Shown one piece after another: positions 22,959-31,646 of a stretch of 37,246 nt of DNA. The notes below the pieces were generated by a model. The model was not told the origin of the DNA and searched no databases. It saw only the letters and a list, made by a program, of their open reading frames with translations. The translations under genes and the position numbers were made by a program. Each line of letters starts with the position of its first letter. Position 1 is the stretch's first letter. Origin of the DNA: an uncultured Eubacteriales bacterium (GTDB lineage Bacteria > Bacillota > Clostridia > Peptostreptococcales > Anaerovoracaceae); contig OMXT01000012.1 of the NCBI GenBank assembly GCA_900315125.1, positions 1-37,246 of the forward strand, given 5' to 3'.

Positions 22959-24362
22959 ATGAATGAACAGAGTTCTAAGGGCCAGTGGGGAAGCCGGTTC
23001 GGTTTTTTCGCTGCCGCTGTAGGATCCGCCGTCGGCCTCGGTAATTTATGGGGCTTCCCATATAAGATGGGGAATAACGGCGGGTTCGCTTTTCTATTAA
23101 TTTACCTGATACTTTTCGCCTTTGTAGGCGTTGTCATGATGCTGACAGAGCTTACCCTTGGAAGAAAGACCGGAAAGGGCGTAATACAGGCTTATGCCAC
23201 CATCGGAAAGAAATACTCTTTCATCGGCTGGCTGGGCTGGCTGTCGCCGTTTCTCATCCTGGCGTTTTACAACGTTCTGGGCGGTTACTGCATGAAGTAC
23301 ATGGTCGCTAATTTCGGCGATATATTCCATACCTCCTGGGGCGTCAATGGAGCGGACAGCGCTGCATATTTCGCATCTTTTTATTCGGACCAGGTCCAGA
23401 GCGTCATCTATACTGTAATATTCCTGGCACTTTCTGTATTCGTCGTTGCGAAGGGCGTCTCTTCCGGCATAGAGAAGGTCTCCACTATAGCGATGCCTGC
23501 GCTGTTCGTGATGCTGCTCATCGTCATCATCCGGGCGTGTACGCTGCCGGGAGCAGGAGCGGGCCTCGAGTATGTATTTAAGCCGAATTTCGAGGTATTC
23601 ACAGGGAAAGGCTGGATCAGTGTTCTGGCTTCCGCAGGCGGGCAGCTGTTCTTCTCGCTGTCCCTTGCCATGGGCATAATGATCACATACGGTTCTTATA
23701 TGCCGAAGAATGAGGATCTTCAGCAGAGCGCCATCGTTATCCCCTTCGCGGATACCATCGTTGCGGTCATGGCAGCTATGGCGACCATGCCGGCTGTATT
23801 CGCCGCCGGACTGGATCCGGGGCAGGGTCCGGGCATGCTGTTTGTTACACTGCAGACGGTATTCCAGGCTATGGGAGCAGCAGGTCCGTTCTTTGGATTC
23901 CTGTTCTATGTGCTTGTATTTATCGCGGCGTTCACATCGTGTATTTCTATCTTTGAGGCAGCAAGCGCTGCCGTTATGGATTACCATATTGAGAAGGGAC
24001 ACAGCGCGGAGCGCGTCCGCTCCGTGCTCCTGATCGGTTTTCTGGCACTCATCGAGGCAGTCTTTGTTGCCCTGGACGGACTGGGCTCCAATGGATTTCC
24101 CCAGATCTTCGGACAGAGCACATGGCTTGACTCCTTCGACCTTTTGGCAGAGGGCATCATGATGCCTCTGGGAGCAGCGCTGACAGCGATCCTGTTTGGA
24201 TGGATCAAGAGCGGCTGGGTCGATGACGAGATCGAGCTTGAGGGCCACCGCTTCTGGATGAAAGGATTCTACCGGTTCTGTATCCGGTTTATCGCGCCGG
24301 TCATGATGCTGCTGGTCCTTCTGGGGCAGATCAGCAATTTCTTCGGACTGGGCTGGTTCTAA
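22959..24362 (+). CDS. Sodium:neurotransmitter symporter family amino acid transporter
   Basis: A 467-residue LeuT-fold transporter of the SNF/NSS family with about 11-12 helices. The signature of helix 1, GSAVGLGNLWGFPYKMGNNGG, is present; its unwound part binds sodium and the substrate. Family members move amino acids such as leucine, tryptophan or tyrosine (Tyt1) into the cell with sodium. The start at 22959 follows GGAGAGG; an in-frame extension to 22932 is unlikely because it lies ahead of this site. It stands alone with a strong promoter and terminator. An aromatic substrate would fit the IorAB and aminotransferase genes further along, but this is inference. Confidence 0.9.
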   Translation: MNEQSSKGQWGSRFGFFAAAVGSAVGLGNLWGFPYKMGNNGGFAFLLIYLILFAFVGVVMMLTELTLGRKTGKGVIQAYATIGKKYSFIGWLGWLSPFLILAFYNVLGGYCMKYMVANFGDIFHTSWGVNGADSAAYFASFYSDQVQSVIYTVIFLALSVFVVAKGVSSGIEKVSTIAMPALFVMLLIVIIRACTLPGAGAGLEYVFKPNFEVFTGKGWISVLASAGGQLFFSLSLAMGIMITYGSYMPKNEDLQQSAIVIPFADTIVAVMAAMATMPAVFAAGLDPGQGPGMLFVTLQTVFQAMGAAGPFFGFLFYVLVFIAAFTSCISIFEAASAAVMDYHIEKGHSAERVRSVLLIGFLALIEAVFVALDGLGSNGFPQIFGQSTWLDSFDLLAEGIMMPLGAALTAILFGWIKSGWVDDEIELEGHRFWMKGFYRFCIRFIAPVMMLLVLLGQISNFFGLGWF

Positions 24363-24370
24363 CGAAAAAT

Positions 24371-24420
24371 AAGGCACCTGTTTCTGGCTATTGGCTCAGA
24401 CGGGTGCTTTATTGCTTTTC
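24371..24420 (+). terminator. Terminator after the symporter gene
   Basis: GCACC near 24377 pairs with GGTGC near 24403, extended by CTG/CAG pairs, then a T-rich tail. Confidence 0.65.
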
Positions 24421-24485
24421 ACGGAACTTTCTTTCTGTTTACGAAAAAATACACTGAGACAGGCTCCAAAAGTCCCCCGTATTTG

Positions 24486-24514
24486 TTGACTTTAGGGGAA
24501 AGCAAGAGTAAACT
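24486..24514 (+). promoter_or_regulatory. Predicted promoter of the ferredoxin-PFOR-Nfn operon
   Basis: TTGACT (24486-24491), a 17-base spacer and TAAACT (24509-24514). It leaves a leader of about 125 bases. Confidence 0.65.
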
Positions 24515-24523
24515 TTAAATAGT

Positions 24524-24535
24524 CTTGTATACAAG
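24524..24535. promoter_or_regulatory. Palindrome at the predicted start site, candidate operator
   Basis: CTTGTATACAAG is a perfect 12-base palindrome lying at about +1 to +14 of the promoter above. The inner TTGTATACAA fits the general FadR-type GntR pattern (GT...AC). The regulator is not in the window. Confidence 0.5.
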
Positions 24536-24646
24536 AAATCGCCACAATTGCTTTGTTTATAGGGCTGTGATTTGTTTTTATCCCGGTAACATCTGTATTG
24601 GGAAAAATGATAGATCAACTATCAAGTAAAGGAGGAGTTAGTAGTT

Positions 24647-25762
24647 ATGAGTACTAATCAAGGCGGAACAGCTGCACCAAACATGGATCTCATTGCTTAT
24701 GTTTTCTGCAGCGGCGATGCTGCGGGCAAGGAGAGATTCGCAAGCTGCAGTTCCTGCAAGGAAGCTGTTGAATCAGGCTTTCAGCGCGGGGAATGCAAGA
24801 GCGGATGTGTAGGCGTAGGGTCCTGCATCCAGTCCTGCACCAGAGATGCGATGAAACTGGTTGACGGAAAGATCGTAATCGATCCTGAGAAGTGCGACGG
24901 CTGCGGCGACTGCGCCAAGGAAGACGTATGTCCCCAGGCTCTGATCAGGATGATCCCGAGAGATGCCACGAACTTTATCCCCTGTTCTTCTAAGGAAGAG
25001 GATGAGGAGAAGGTCAGAGCCACATGCGGCTATGGATGTATTGCCTGCAGTGACTGCGTCAGAGCATGTCCTGAAGGGGCAATCGAGATCGTTGACAATC
25101 ATGCTGTCATCGACTATGAGAAGTGCGTTGGATGTGTATCCTGCACCGTTAAGTGCAAGAAGAAGATCATCGTAGATACACAGCATGATCTGACCGCACT
25201 GAAAGAGAATGTTGCATTCGTAAGATGCAGCGGCGGATTCAAACCGAACAAGAAATATGAAGAACTGGGCTACACCACCTGCAAGGATGTAGTAGAGAAT
25301 GTAGATCCCAAGGAATATGACCTGTGCACCACAGGATGCACTGGTATGGGCGACTGCACCAGAGTATGCCGTTATGACGCAATCCACGTTGTAAACGGAA
25401 CAGCATATGTAGATGCAGAGAAGTGCGTCGGCTGCAGAGACTGCACCTATGCATGTCCTAAGAAGCTGATCACCATCGTTCCTTATCAGGGAATGAAACT
25501 GGTTCCCTGCTCTTCAACAGCAGATTACGAGGACAAGGCAGCGGTCTGCGACAGCGGATGCATTGCCTGCGAGGACTGCGTAAACAACTGCCCGAACGGA
25601 GCAATCTACATGGAGAAGAAGCATGCGGTCATCGATCCGGAGATCTGCGAGGACTGCAATGTATGTGAAGGTATGTGCGCAAGACTGGTTATCCGCGGAC
25701 AGGAAGTTCCGGAGTATAACTTCCTCCAGAGAGAAGCCCTTGGTCTGACGGAAGGAGAGTGA
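24647..25762 (+). CDS. Octa-[4Fe-4S] ferredoxin-like protein, tandem RnfB-type modules
   Basis: A 371-residue soluble protein with about 40 cysteines. It consists of two copies of a module of about 175 residues that resembles the C-terminal ferredoxin part of RnfB. Module 1 has cluster motifs C50-C54-C60-C64, C83-C86-C89-C95, C131-C134-C137-C141 and C160-C163-C166-C170. Module 2 repeats them at C227-C231-C237-C241, C260-C263-C266-C270, C305-C308-C311-C315 and C334-C337-C340-C344. Extra paired cysteines (21/194, 37/212, 113/288, 127/301) also match between modules. Eight [4Fe-4S] clusters are predicted. There is no membrane helix or flavin site. Start ATG follows AAAGGAGG. It is the first gene of a tight operon with PFOR and NfnAB, so it probably carries electrons between them. 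Confidence 0.88.
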   Translation: MSTNQGGTAAPNMDLIAYVFCSGDAAGKERFASCSSCKEAVESGFQRGECKSGCVGVGSCIQSCTRDAMKLVDGKIVIDPEKCDGCGDCAKEDVCPQALIRMIPRDATNFIPCSSKEEDEEKVRATCGYGCIACSDCVRACPEGAIEIVDNHAVIDYEKCVGCVSCTVKCKKKIIVDTQHDLTALKENVAFVRCSGGFKPNKKYEELGYTTCKDVVENVDPKEYDLCTTGCTGMGDCTRVCRYDAIHVVNGTAYVDAEKCVGCRDCTYACPKKLITIVPYQGMKLVPCSSTADYEDKAAVCDSGCIACEDCVNNCPNGAIYMEKKHAVIDPEICEDCNVCEGMCARLVIRGQEVPEYNFLQREALGLTEGE

Positions 25763-25767
25763 ACACT

Positions 25768-28700
25768 GTGAGAAAACTTAAGACAATGGACGGAAACGCA
25801 GCGGCCGCTCACGTAGCATATGCATTCTCTGAAGTTGCTGCTATTTATCCTATCACGCCGTCTTCTCCGATGGCTGAGAATATGGATGAATGGGTTTCCC
25901 AGGACAGAACAAATATTTTCGGTGAAAAAGTAAAGATCGTTGAGATGGAATCAGAGGGAGGCGCAGCAGGCGCTGTCCACGGTTCAGTAACAGCAGGTTC
26001 CTACACCTCCACATTTACTGCTTCCCAGGGACTCCTTCTGATGATCCCCAACATGTATAAACTGGCTGCAGAGATGACGCCGACCGTATTCCACGTAGCA
26101 GCAAGAGCCATCACGACTCATGCACTGTCTATCTTCGGCGATCATTCCGACGTTATGGCAACCCGTCAGACCGGATTCGCCATGATGTGCTCCAACAGCG
26201 TTCAGCAGGTCATGGACCTGGCAGCTGTTGCTCACCTGGCAACCATCGACGGCAACCTGCCGATGCTCCACTTCTTCGACGGATTCCGTACATCCCACGA
26301 GTATCAGAAGATCGAGACTTGGGATTATGATGATCTGAAGGAAATGGTGAACTGGGACGCAGTCCGCAAGTTCCGTGAGCATGCGCTGAACCCCAACAGA
26401 CCTCACGCCATGGGTTCTGCTGAGCAGCCGGAAGCATTTTTCCAGCACAGCGAGGCTGCAAACACCCTGGTTGACGAGACACCGGACATCATCAATAAAT
26501 ACATGGAGAAGGTCAATGCCAAGATTGGCACGGACTATAAGCCTTTCAACTATTACGGAGCACCGGACGCGAAGCACATCATCGTAGCCATGGGTTCTGT
26601 ATGTGAAGCAGCAGAAGAGCTGATCGACCACATGACGGCCAAGGGTGAGAAGGTCGGACTCGTTGAGGTTCACCTCTATCGTCCGTTTTCCACCAAATAT
26701 CTCCTGAACGTCATGCCGGAGACAGCGGAGTCTATTTCCGTACTTGACAGATGCAAGGAGCCGGGTTCCATCGGAGAGCCGCTGTACCTGGACGTATGCG
26801 CTGCTCTTAAGGGAACTAAGTTTGAGAACTGCAAGATGTACAGAGGACGTTACGGACTGGGTTCCAAGGACGTTCAGCCGGGAGACATCCTTGCTGTTTA
26901 TGAGAATATGGATGCTGCTGAGGGCAAGCCGGAGTTCACTCTGTCCATCAACGACGACGTAACCCACCTGTCCCTGACACCCAGCGAATATCCTGATACT
27001 GTTCCTGCAGGAACCAAAGCCTGCAAGTTCTGGGGACTGGGTGCTGACGGAACAGTCGGCGCCAACAAGAACAGCGTTAAGATCATCGGTGACCATACCG
27101 ATAAGAAAGTACAGGCTTACTTCCAGTATGACTCCAAGAAGTCAGGCGGCGTAACCATTTCCCACCTGCGTTTCGGAGACAAGCCGATCCAGTCTACATA
27201 TTATGTAAAACAGGCTGACTTCGTAGCATGCCATAACGCTGCATACCTTGCCAAGTATGACATGGTAGAGGACGTTAAGCCCGGCGGATTCTTCCTGCTG
27301 AACTGCCCGTGGAGCGACGAGGAACTGGAAGAGCACGTTCCCGGCAAGGTCAAGAGATACATTGCCAAGAACAACGTTCAGTTCTACACATGCGACGCAG
27401 TCAAGATCGCCAAGGAGATCGGACTCGGCGCCAAGAGGACCAATTCCGTACTTCAGGCTGCATTCTTCAAGCTTGCAGACATCATTCCCATCGAGGATGC
27501 TGAGAAGTACATGAAGGAAATGATCAAGAAGACCTACGGCAAGAAGGGTCAGAACATCGTAGACATGAACTGCGCTGCTGTAGACGCAGGTCTGAATAAC
27601 GCACACAAGGTAGAGGTACCGGCATCCTGGGCTGACGCACCGGATGACGCACCGGCAGCTAAATTAGTAGGCCGCACACCGGAGATGTCCACATTCCTGA
27701 ACGATATCCTGGTACCGATGGCTACCATGAACGGAGACAAGATCCCCGTATCTGCATACCTGACATCCGTTGACGGCGCTGAGCCTTCCGGAACAGCTGC
27801 ATTTGAGAAGAGAGGCATCGCTACCGACGTACCGGTATGGAACAAGGCAAACTGCATGCAGTGCAACCTGTGCTCCTATGTATGCCCCCACGGAGCGATC
27901 CGTCCCTTCGTACTGGACGAGTCCGAGGCTGCTGAGCTGAAGGGCGACTACCAGAAGATGAAGGGCATGAAGGACAAGTTCTTCACCATCGCAATCTCCA
28001 CAATGGACTGCACAGGATGCGGTTCCTGCGCTGAGGTATGCCCGTCCAGAAAGAAAGCTCTGGAAATGCATACTGCTGATGATGAGATCGTTCAGCCGAG
28101 CCAGGCTAAGTTCGACTACTGCTTCAGCGATGTTGAACAGAAAGAAGTACCCTTCAAGCCGTCTACCGTTAAGGGATCCCAGTTCCTGCAGCCGCTGCTT
28201 GAGTTCTCAGGCGCATGCCCGGGATGCGGAGAATCTCCTTACGCTAAGCTGATCACTCAGCTGTTCGGTGACAGGATGTACATCGCTAACGCAACAGGAT
28301 GTACATCTATTTGGGGACACAGCGCTCCGAGCACACCGTACACTGTTAATAAAGATGGCCACGGACCGGCATGGGCGAACTCCCTGTTCGAGGACAACGC
28401 TGAGTTTGGTCTTGGTATGACTATCTCCGTACAATCCCGCCGCAACGAGCTGAAATCTGCCGTTGAGAGACTGGTAGACGTAGTAGGCGTTCCTGCCAAG
28501 GCATGGCTGGCAACCATGGATGACGCGGATTCCGCTAAGGAGACCGGAGACATCCTGCTGGCTGAGTGCGAGAAGATCGCTTCCACCAATGCTGATGCGC
28601 AGTGGGTCGTTGACAACCAGGATATGCTGGGCAAACCGTCCATGTGGATCTTCGGAGGAGACGGCTGGGCATATGATATCGGCTACGGCGGACTAGACCA

Positions 28701-29292
28701 CGTCATTGCTTCCGGAAACAATGTAAACGTCATGGTATTCGATACCGAGGTTTACTCCAACACAGGCGGACAGTCCTCCAAGTCCACTCCGACCGGTGCT
28801 GTTGCCAAGTTCGCTGCTTCCGGTAAGGAAGTAAAGAAGAAGGATCTGGCACAGATCGCCATGGCTTACGGCTATGTATATGTAGCCAAGATCGCTATGG
28901 GCGCCAATCCGGAACAGGCTCTGAGAGCCCTGAGAGAAGCAGAAGCTTACGATGGACCTTCTCTGATCATCGCATATGCTCCCTGCATCAACCACGGCAT
29001 CAAGAAGGGCATGAACAAGTCCATGCTCGAGATGAAGGAAGCCGTAAGATCCGGTTACTGGAACCTGATGAGATACAATCCTGACCTGGCTGCTGCCGGC
29101 AAGAACCCGCTGTCCGTAGACAGCTACAGACCGACAGAAAGCTACAGAGACTTCCTGATGGGAGAGGTTCGTTACAATTCACTGAAGCTGAAGTTCCCTG
29201 AGAGAGCAGAGAAGCTGTTCAACCAGGCAGAGCAGGAAGCAACAGACAGATATAACAACCTGGTACACCAGAAGAAGAGCTTTGATAACTAG
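25768..29292 (+). CDS. nifJ: Pyruvate:ferredoxin (flavodoxin) oxidoreductase
   Basis: A 1174-residue single-chain PFOR that oxidises pyruvate and CoA to acetyl-CoA and CO2, passing two electrons to ferredoxin. YPITPSSPMAE (27-37) begins the pyrimidine-binding domain. The ferredoxin domain has C696-C699-C702-C706 and C748-C751-C754-C758. The proximal cluster cysteines are C817, C820, C845 and C1073, the same spacing as in the well-studied Desulfovibrio enzyme. The thiamine-diphosphate site is GGDGWAYDIG (963-972) with NTGGQ (998-1002). GTG at 25768 is chosen since GAAGGAG (25751-25757) is ten bases ahead; the GTG at 25759 overlaps the upstream stop and is too close. Operon neighbours are the octa-cluster ferredoxin and NfnAB. 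Confidence 0.97.
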   Translation: MRKLKTMDGNAAAAHVAYAFSEVAAIYPITPSSPMAENMDEWVSQDRTNIFGEKVKIVEMESEGGAAGAVHGSVTAGSYTSTFTASQGLLLMIPNMYKLAAEMTPTVFHVAARAITTHALSIFGDHSDVMATRQTGFAMMCSNSVQQVMDLAAVAHLATIDGNLPMLHFFDGFRTSHEYQKIETWDYDDLKEMVNWDAVRKFREHALNPNRPHAMGSAEQPEAFFQHSEAANTLVDETPDIINKYMEKVNAKIGTDYKPFNYYGAPDAKHIIVAMGSVCEAAEELIDHMTAKGEKVGLVEVHLYRPFSTKYLLNVMPETAESISVLDRCKEPGSIGEPLYLDVCAALKGTKFENCKMYRGRYGLGSKDVQPGDILAVYENMDAAEGKPEFTLSINDDVTHLSLTPSEYPDTVPAGTKACKFWGLGADGTVGANKNSVKIIGDHTDKKVQAYFQYDSKKSGGVTISHLRFGDKPIQSTYYVKQADFVACHNAAYLAKYDMVEDVKPGGFFLLNCPWSDEELEEHVPGKVKRYIAKNNVQFYTCDAVKIAKEIGLGAKRTNSVLQAAFFKLADIIPIEDAEKYMKEMIKKTYGKKGQNIVDMNCAAVDAGLNNAHKVEVPASWADAPDDAPAAKLVGRTPEMSTFLNDILVPMATMNGDKIPVSAYLTSVDGAEPSGTAAFEKRGIATDVPVWNKANCMQCNLCSYVCPHGAIRPFVLDESEAAELKGDYQKMKGMKDKFFTIAISTMDCTGCGSCAEVCPSRKKALEMHTADDEIVQPSQAKFDYCFSDVEQKEVPFKPSTVKGSQFLQPLLEFSGACPGCGESPYAKLITQLFGDRMYIANATGCTSIWGHSAPSTPYTVNKDGHGPAWANSLFEDNAEFGLGMTISVQSRRNELKSAVERLVDVVGVPAKAWLATMDDADSAKETGDILLAECEKIASTNADAQWVVDNQDMLGKPSMWIFGGDGWAYDIGYGGLDHVIASGNNVNVMVFDTEVYSNTGGQSSKSTPTGAVAKFAASGKEVKKKDLAQIAMAYGYVYVAKIAMGANPEQALRALREAEAYDGPSLIIAYAPCINHGIKKGMNKSMLEMKEAVRSGYWNLMRYNPDLAAAGKNPLSVDSYRPTESYRDFLMGEVRYNSLKLKFPERAEKLFNQAEQEATDRYNNLVHQKKSFDN

Positions 29293-29309
29293 GAAAGGAG
29301 GATTGAACG

Positions 29310-30164
29310 ATGAAAAGGTTTGAGATTTTAAGCAAAAGAAAACTTAATGATAACATCACCTGGCTCGTTATCAGCGCACCGCTGGTAGCTCGCAAGGCAA
29401 GACCGGGTCAGTTCATCATCCTTCGTACCGACGAATATGGTGAGAGAATTCCTCTCACCATGGCCGGACACGATTCTGAAAAGGGAACGATCGACCTGAT
29501 CTACGCTGCAGTAGGCAGAACCACCATGCTCATGGACCAGATGGAAGTAGGAGACTGCTTCGCAGATATCGTAGGGCCTCTGGGCAAGCCGACCAACATG
29601 GAAGGCCTGAAGAAGGTCTGCGTTGTCGGAGGAGGAACAGGAAATGCCCTGGCTTATCCTCTGGCTGTAGGTATGCATGACCACGGCATCCACGTAGACA
29701 TGATCACAGGATTCAAGAACAAAGACCTGGTCATCCTGCAGGACGAGTTTGCTGCCGGAACAGACCGTCTGTTCCTCGTAACCGATGACGGCTCCGCCGG
29801 AGAGAAGATGTTCACCACCCAGAAGCTGGAAGAACTGATCAACGGCGGCGAGGAATATGATGAGATCGTTGCGATCGGACCTCCGATCATGATGAAGTTC
29901 ACCTGCCAGATCGCTGAGAAATATGGAATCAAGTCCATCGCATCACTGACTGCATACATGATCGATGGAACCGGAATGTGCGGCGGATGCCGCTGCAACA
30001 TCGGCGGAGAAGACAAGTTCGTCTGCGTCGACGGACCGGAATTCGACGGATCTTTGGTTGACTGGGACGAACTGATCCAGAGAAGCGCATACTACTCCGA
30101 GCAGGAGAAGTATGACAGGGAGCACGTTTGTCGCCTGACAGGAGGTGTACGTTACAATGATTAA
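29310..30164 (+). CDS. nfnA: NfnA-like ferredoxin:NADP+ oxidoreductase alpha subunit
   Basis: A 284-residue FAD- and NAD-binding protein of the dihydroorotate dehydrogenase electron-transfer/SudB type. RIPLTM (46-51) is the FAD motif, GGGTGNA (107-113) the NAD-binding loop, and C224, C227 and C239 around CGGCRC bind the [2Fe-2S] cluster; in the NfnA/SudB family an Asp often serves as fourth ligand. C229 is an extra cysteine next to this site. With the NfnB-like product it would form the electron-bifurcating NADH-dependent reduced ferredoxin:NADP+ oxidoreductase; sulfide dehydrogenase (SudAB) is the main alternative. AAAGGAGG precedes the ATG, 17 bases after nifJ. Confidence 0.9.
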   Translation: MKRFEILSKRKLNDNITWLVISAPLVARKARPGQFIILRTDEYGERIPLTMAGHDSEKGTIDLIYAAVGRTTMLMDQMEVGDCFADIVGPLGKPTNMEGLKKVCVVGGGTGNALAYPLAVGMHDHGIHVDMITGFKNKDLVILQDEFAAGTDRLFLVTDDGSAGEKMFTTQKLEELINGGEEYDEIVAIGPPIMMKFTCQIAEKYGIKSIASLTAYMIDGTGMCGGCRCNIGGEDKFVCVDGPEFDGSLVDWDELIQRSAYYSEQEKYDREHVCRLTGGVRYND

Positions 30165-31548
30165 TCTGAGAAGCACTAAGAATCCCATGCCGGAGCAGGA
30201 TCCTAATGTTCGTAATAAGAACTTCCTGGAAGTAACCCTTGGATATACTCCTGAAATGGCAGTAAGTGAAGCAATGCGCTGTGTCAAGTGCCGGAAGAAG
30301 CCCTGCATGAGCGGCTGCCCGGTAATGATCAAGATTCCTGATTTCGTAGCTAAGGTTGCTGAAGGCGACTTTGAGGCTGCATATCAGATCATCAGCGAGG
30401 ACAGCTCTCTGCCTGCAATCTGCGGCCGTGTATGCCCGCAGGAGAACCAGTGCGAAGGACAGTGCGTCCGCGGCGTGAAGGGCGAGCCCGTATCCATCGG
30501 ACGTCTGGAGCGTTTCGTCGCTGACTGGCACGCTGCAAACTACGGCGATGAGGAGATCAAACCTGCTGAGGGCAACGGCCACAAGGTTGCCATCGTAGGA
30601 GCAGGCCCTGCAGGACTTGCCTGCGCAGGCGACCTGATTAACAAGGGATATGAGGTTACCGTATTTGAATCTCTCCATAAGACCGGCGGCGTTCTGGTCT
30701 ATGGTATCCCCCAGTTCCGTCTCCCCAAGGAGATCGTAGCTGCTGAAGTTGCCAAGCTGGAGAAGAAGGGCGTTAAGTTCATCACCGACGCGATCATCGG
30801 AAGAGCCATCACCGTTGACGAGCTGATCAAGGATGAGGGATTTGAGTCTGTATTCGTAGGAACAGGCGCAGGACTTCCTTCCTTCATGCATATCCCCGGC
30901 GAGAATCTGCTGGGCGTTGTATCCGCCAATGAGTACCTGACCAGAATCAACCTGATGAAGGCTTATAAGGACGAATACGACACACCGATCATGCATGCGA
31001 AGAAGATCGCTGTCGTAGGCGGCGGAAACGTAGCGATGGACGCTGCAAGATGCGCCAAGAGAATGGGCGCAGATGACGTTTACGTCATTTACCGCCGTTC
31101 CGCAGCGGAGATCCCTGCAAGAGCAGAAGAGATCCACCATGCCGTAGAGGAAGGAATCATCTTCCACTATCTGACCAACCCGGTTCAGATCCTCGGCGAT
31201 GACAAGGGTAATGTTACAGGAATCGAGTGTGTCAAGATGGAACTGGGCGCTCCCGATGCTTCCGGCAGACGCCGTCCTGTAGCTATTGAAGGATCCAACT
31301 TCGTAGAGGATGTAGATTACGTTATCATGGCTATCGGAACCAAGCTGAACAAGCTGATCCTCGACACGACCGAGAATCTGGCTGCCAATGAGCGCGGCGG
31401 AATCGGAACTGACGAGAAGGCAAACACAAACCGTCCGGAGATCTTTGCAGGCGGAGACGCTGTAACAGGCGCAGCCACTGTAATCAAGGCAATGGGCGCA
31501 GGTAAGGTTGCCGCTGCCGGAATCGACGAGTATCTGCAGTCTAAATAA
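30157..31548 (+). CDS. nfnB: NfnB-like ferredoxin:NADP+ oxidoreductase beta subunit (GltD-like)
   Basis: A 463-residue flavoprotein of the glutamate synthase small subunit/NfnB family. The N-terminal Fe-S part has C42-C45-C50-C54 and C89-C93-C99-C103, binding two [4Fe-4S] clusters. GAGPAG (148-153) begins the FAD domain and GGGNVAMDAAR marks the NADPH domain. No glutamate synthase large subunit is near, so NADPH formation rather than glutamate synthesis is likely. ATG at 30157 overlaps the last eight bases of the alpha gene and follows GGAGGTG, a sign of coupled translation. Together the two subunits use reduced ferredoxin and NADH to make NADPH. Confidence 0.92.
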   Translation: MINLRSTKNPMPEQDPNVRNKNFLEVTLGYTPEMAVSEAMRCVKCRKKPCMSGCPVMIKIPDFVAKVAEGDFEAAYQIISEDSSLPAICGRVCPQENQCEGQCVRGVKGEPVSIGRLERFVADWHAANYGDEEIKPAEGNGHKVAIVGAGPAGLACAGDLINKGYEVTVFESLHKTGGVLVYGIPQFRLPKEIVAAEVAKLEKKGVKFITDAIIGRAITVDELIKDEGFESVFVGTGAGLPSFMHIPGENLLGVVSANEYLTRINLMKAYKDEYDTPIMHAKKIAVVGGGNVAMDAARCAKRMGADDVYVIYRRSAAEIPARAEEIHHAVEEGIIFHYLTNPVQILGDDKGNVTGIECVKMELGAPDASGRRRPVAIEGSNFVEDVDYVIMAIGTKLNKLILDTTENLAANERGGIGTDEKANTNRPEIFAGGDAVTGAATVIKAMGAGKVAAAGIDEYLQSK

Positions 31549-31571
31549 ACAGGCAAATATCGCATAATAAA

Positions 31572-31614
31572 AGCACCTGCTTCAGGATCACGTCCCGGAG
31601 CAGGTGCTCTTTTT
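31572..31614 (+). terminator. Terminator of the ferredoxin-PFOR-Nfn operon
   Basis: AGCACCTGCT (31572-31581) pairs perfectly with AGCAGGTGCT (31599-31608), followed by CTTTTT. Confidence 0.9.
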
Positions 31615-31646
31615 CTGGTGCAGTGATGATGTTCCGGTCGAGAGGG

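Noticed and set aside
23097-24377. 426-residue open frame on the minus strand under the symporter gene
   Set aside because: Shadow of the membrane protein; composition is highly charged and no family motifs are seen.
29929-31167. 412-residue open frame on the minus strand under nfnAB
   Set aside because: Antisense to two well-conserved genes, with no start signal or recognisable domain.
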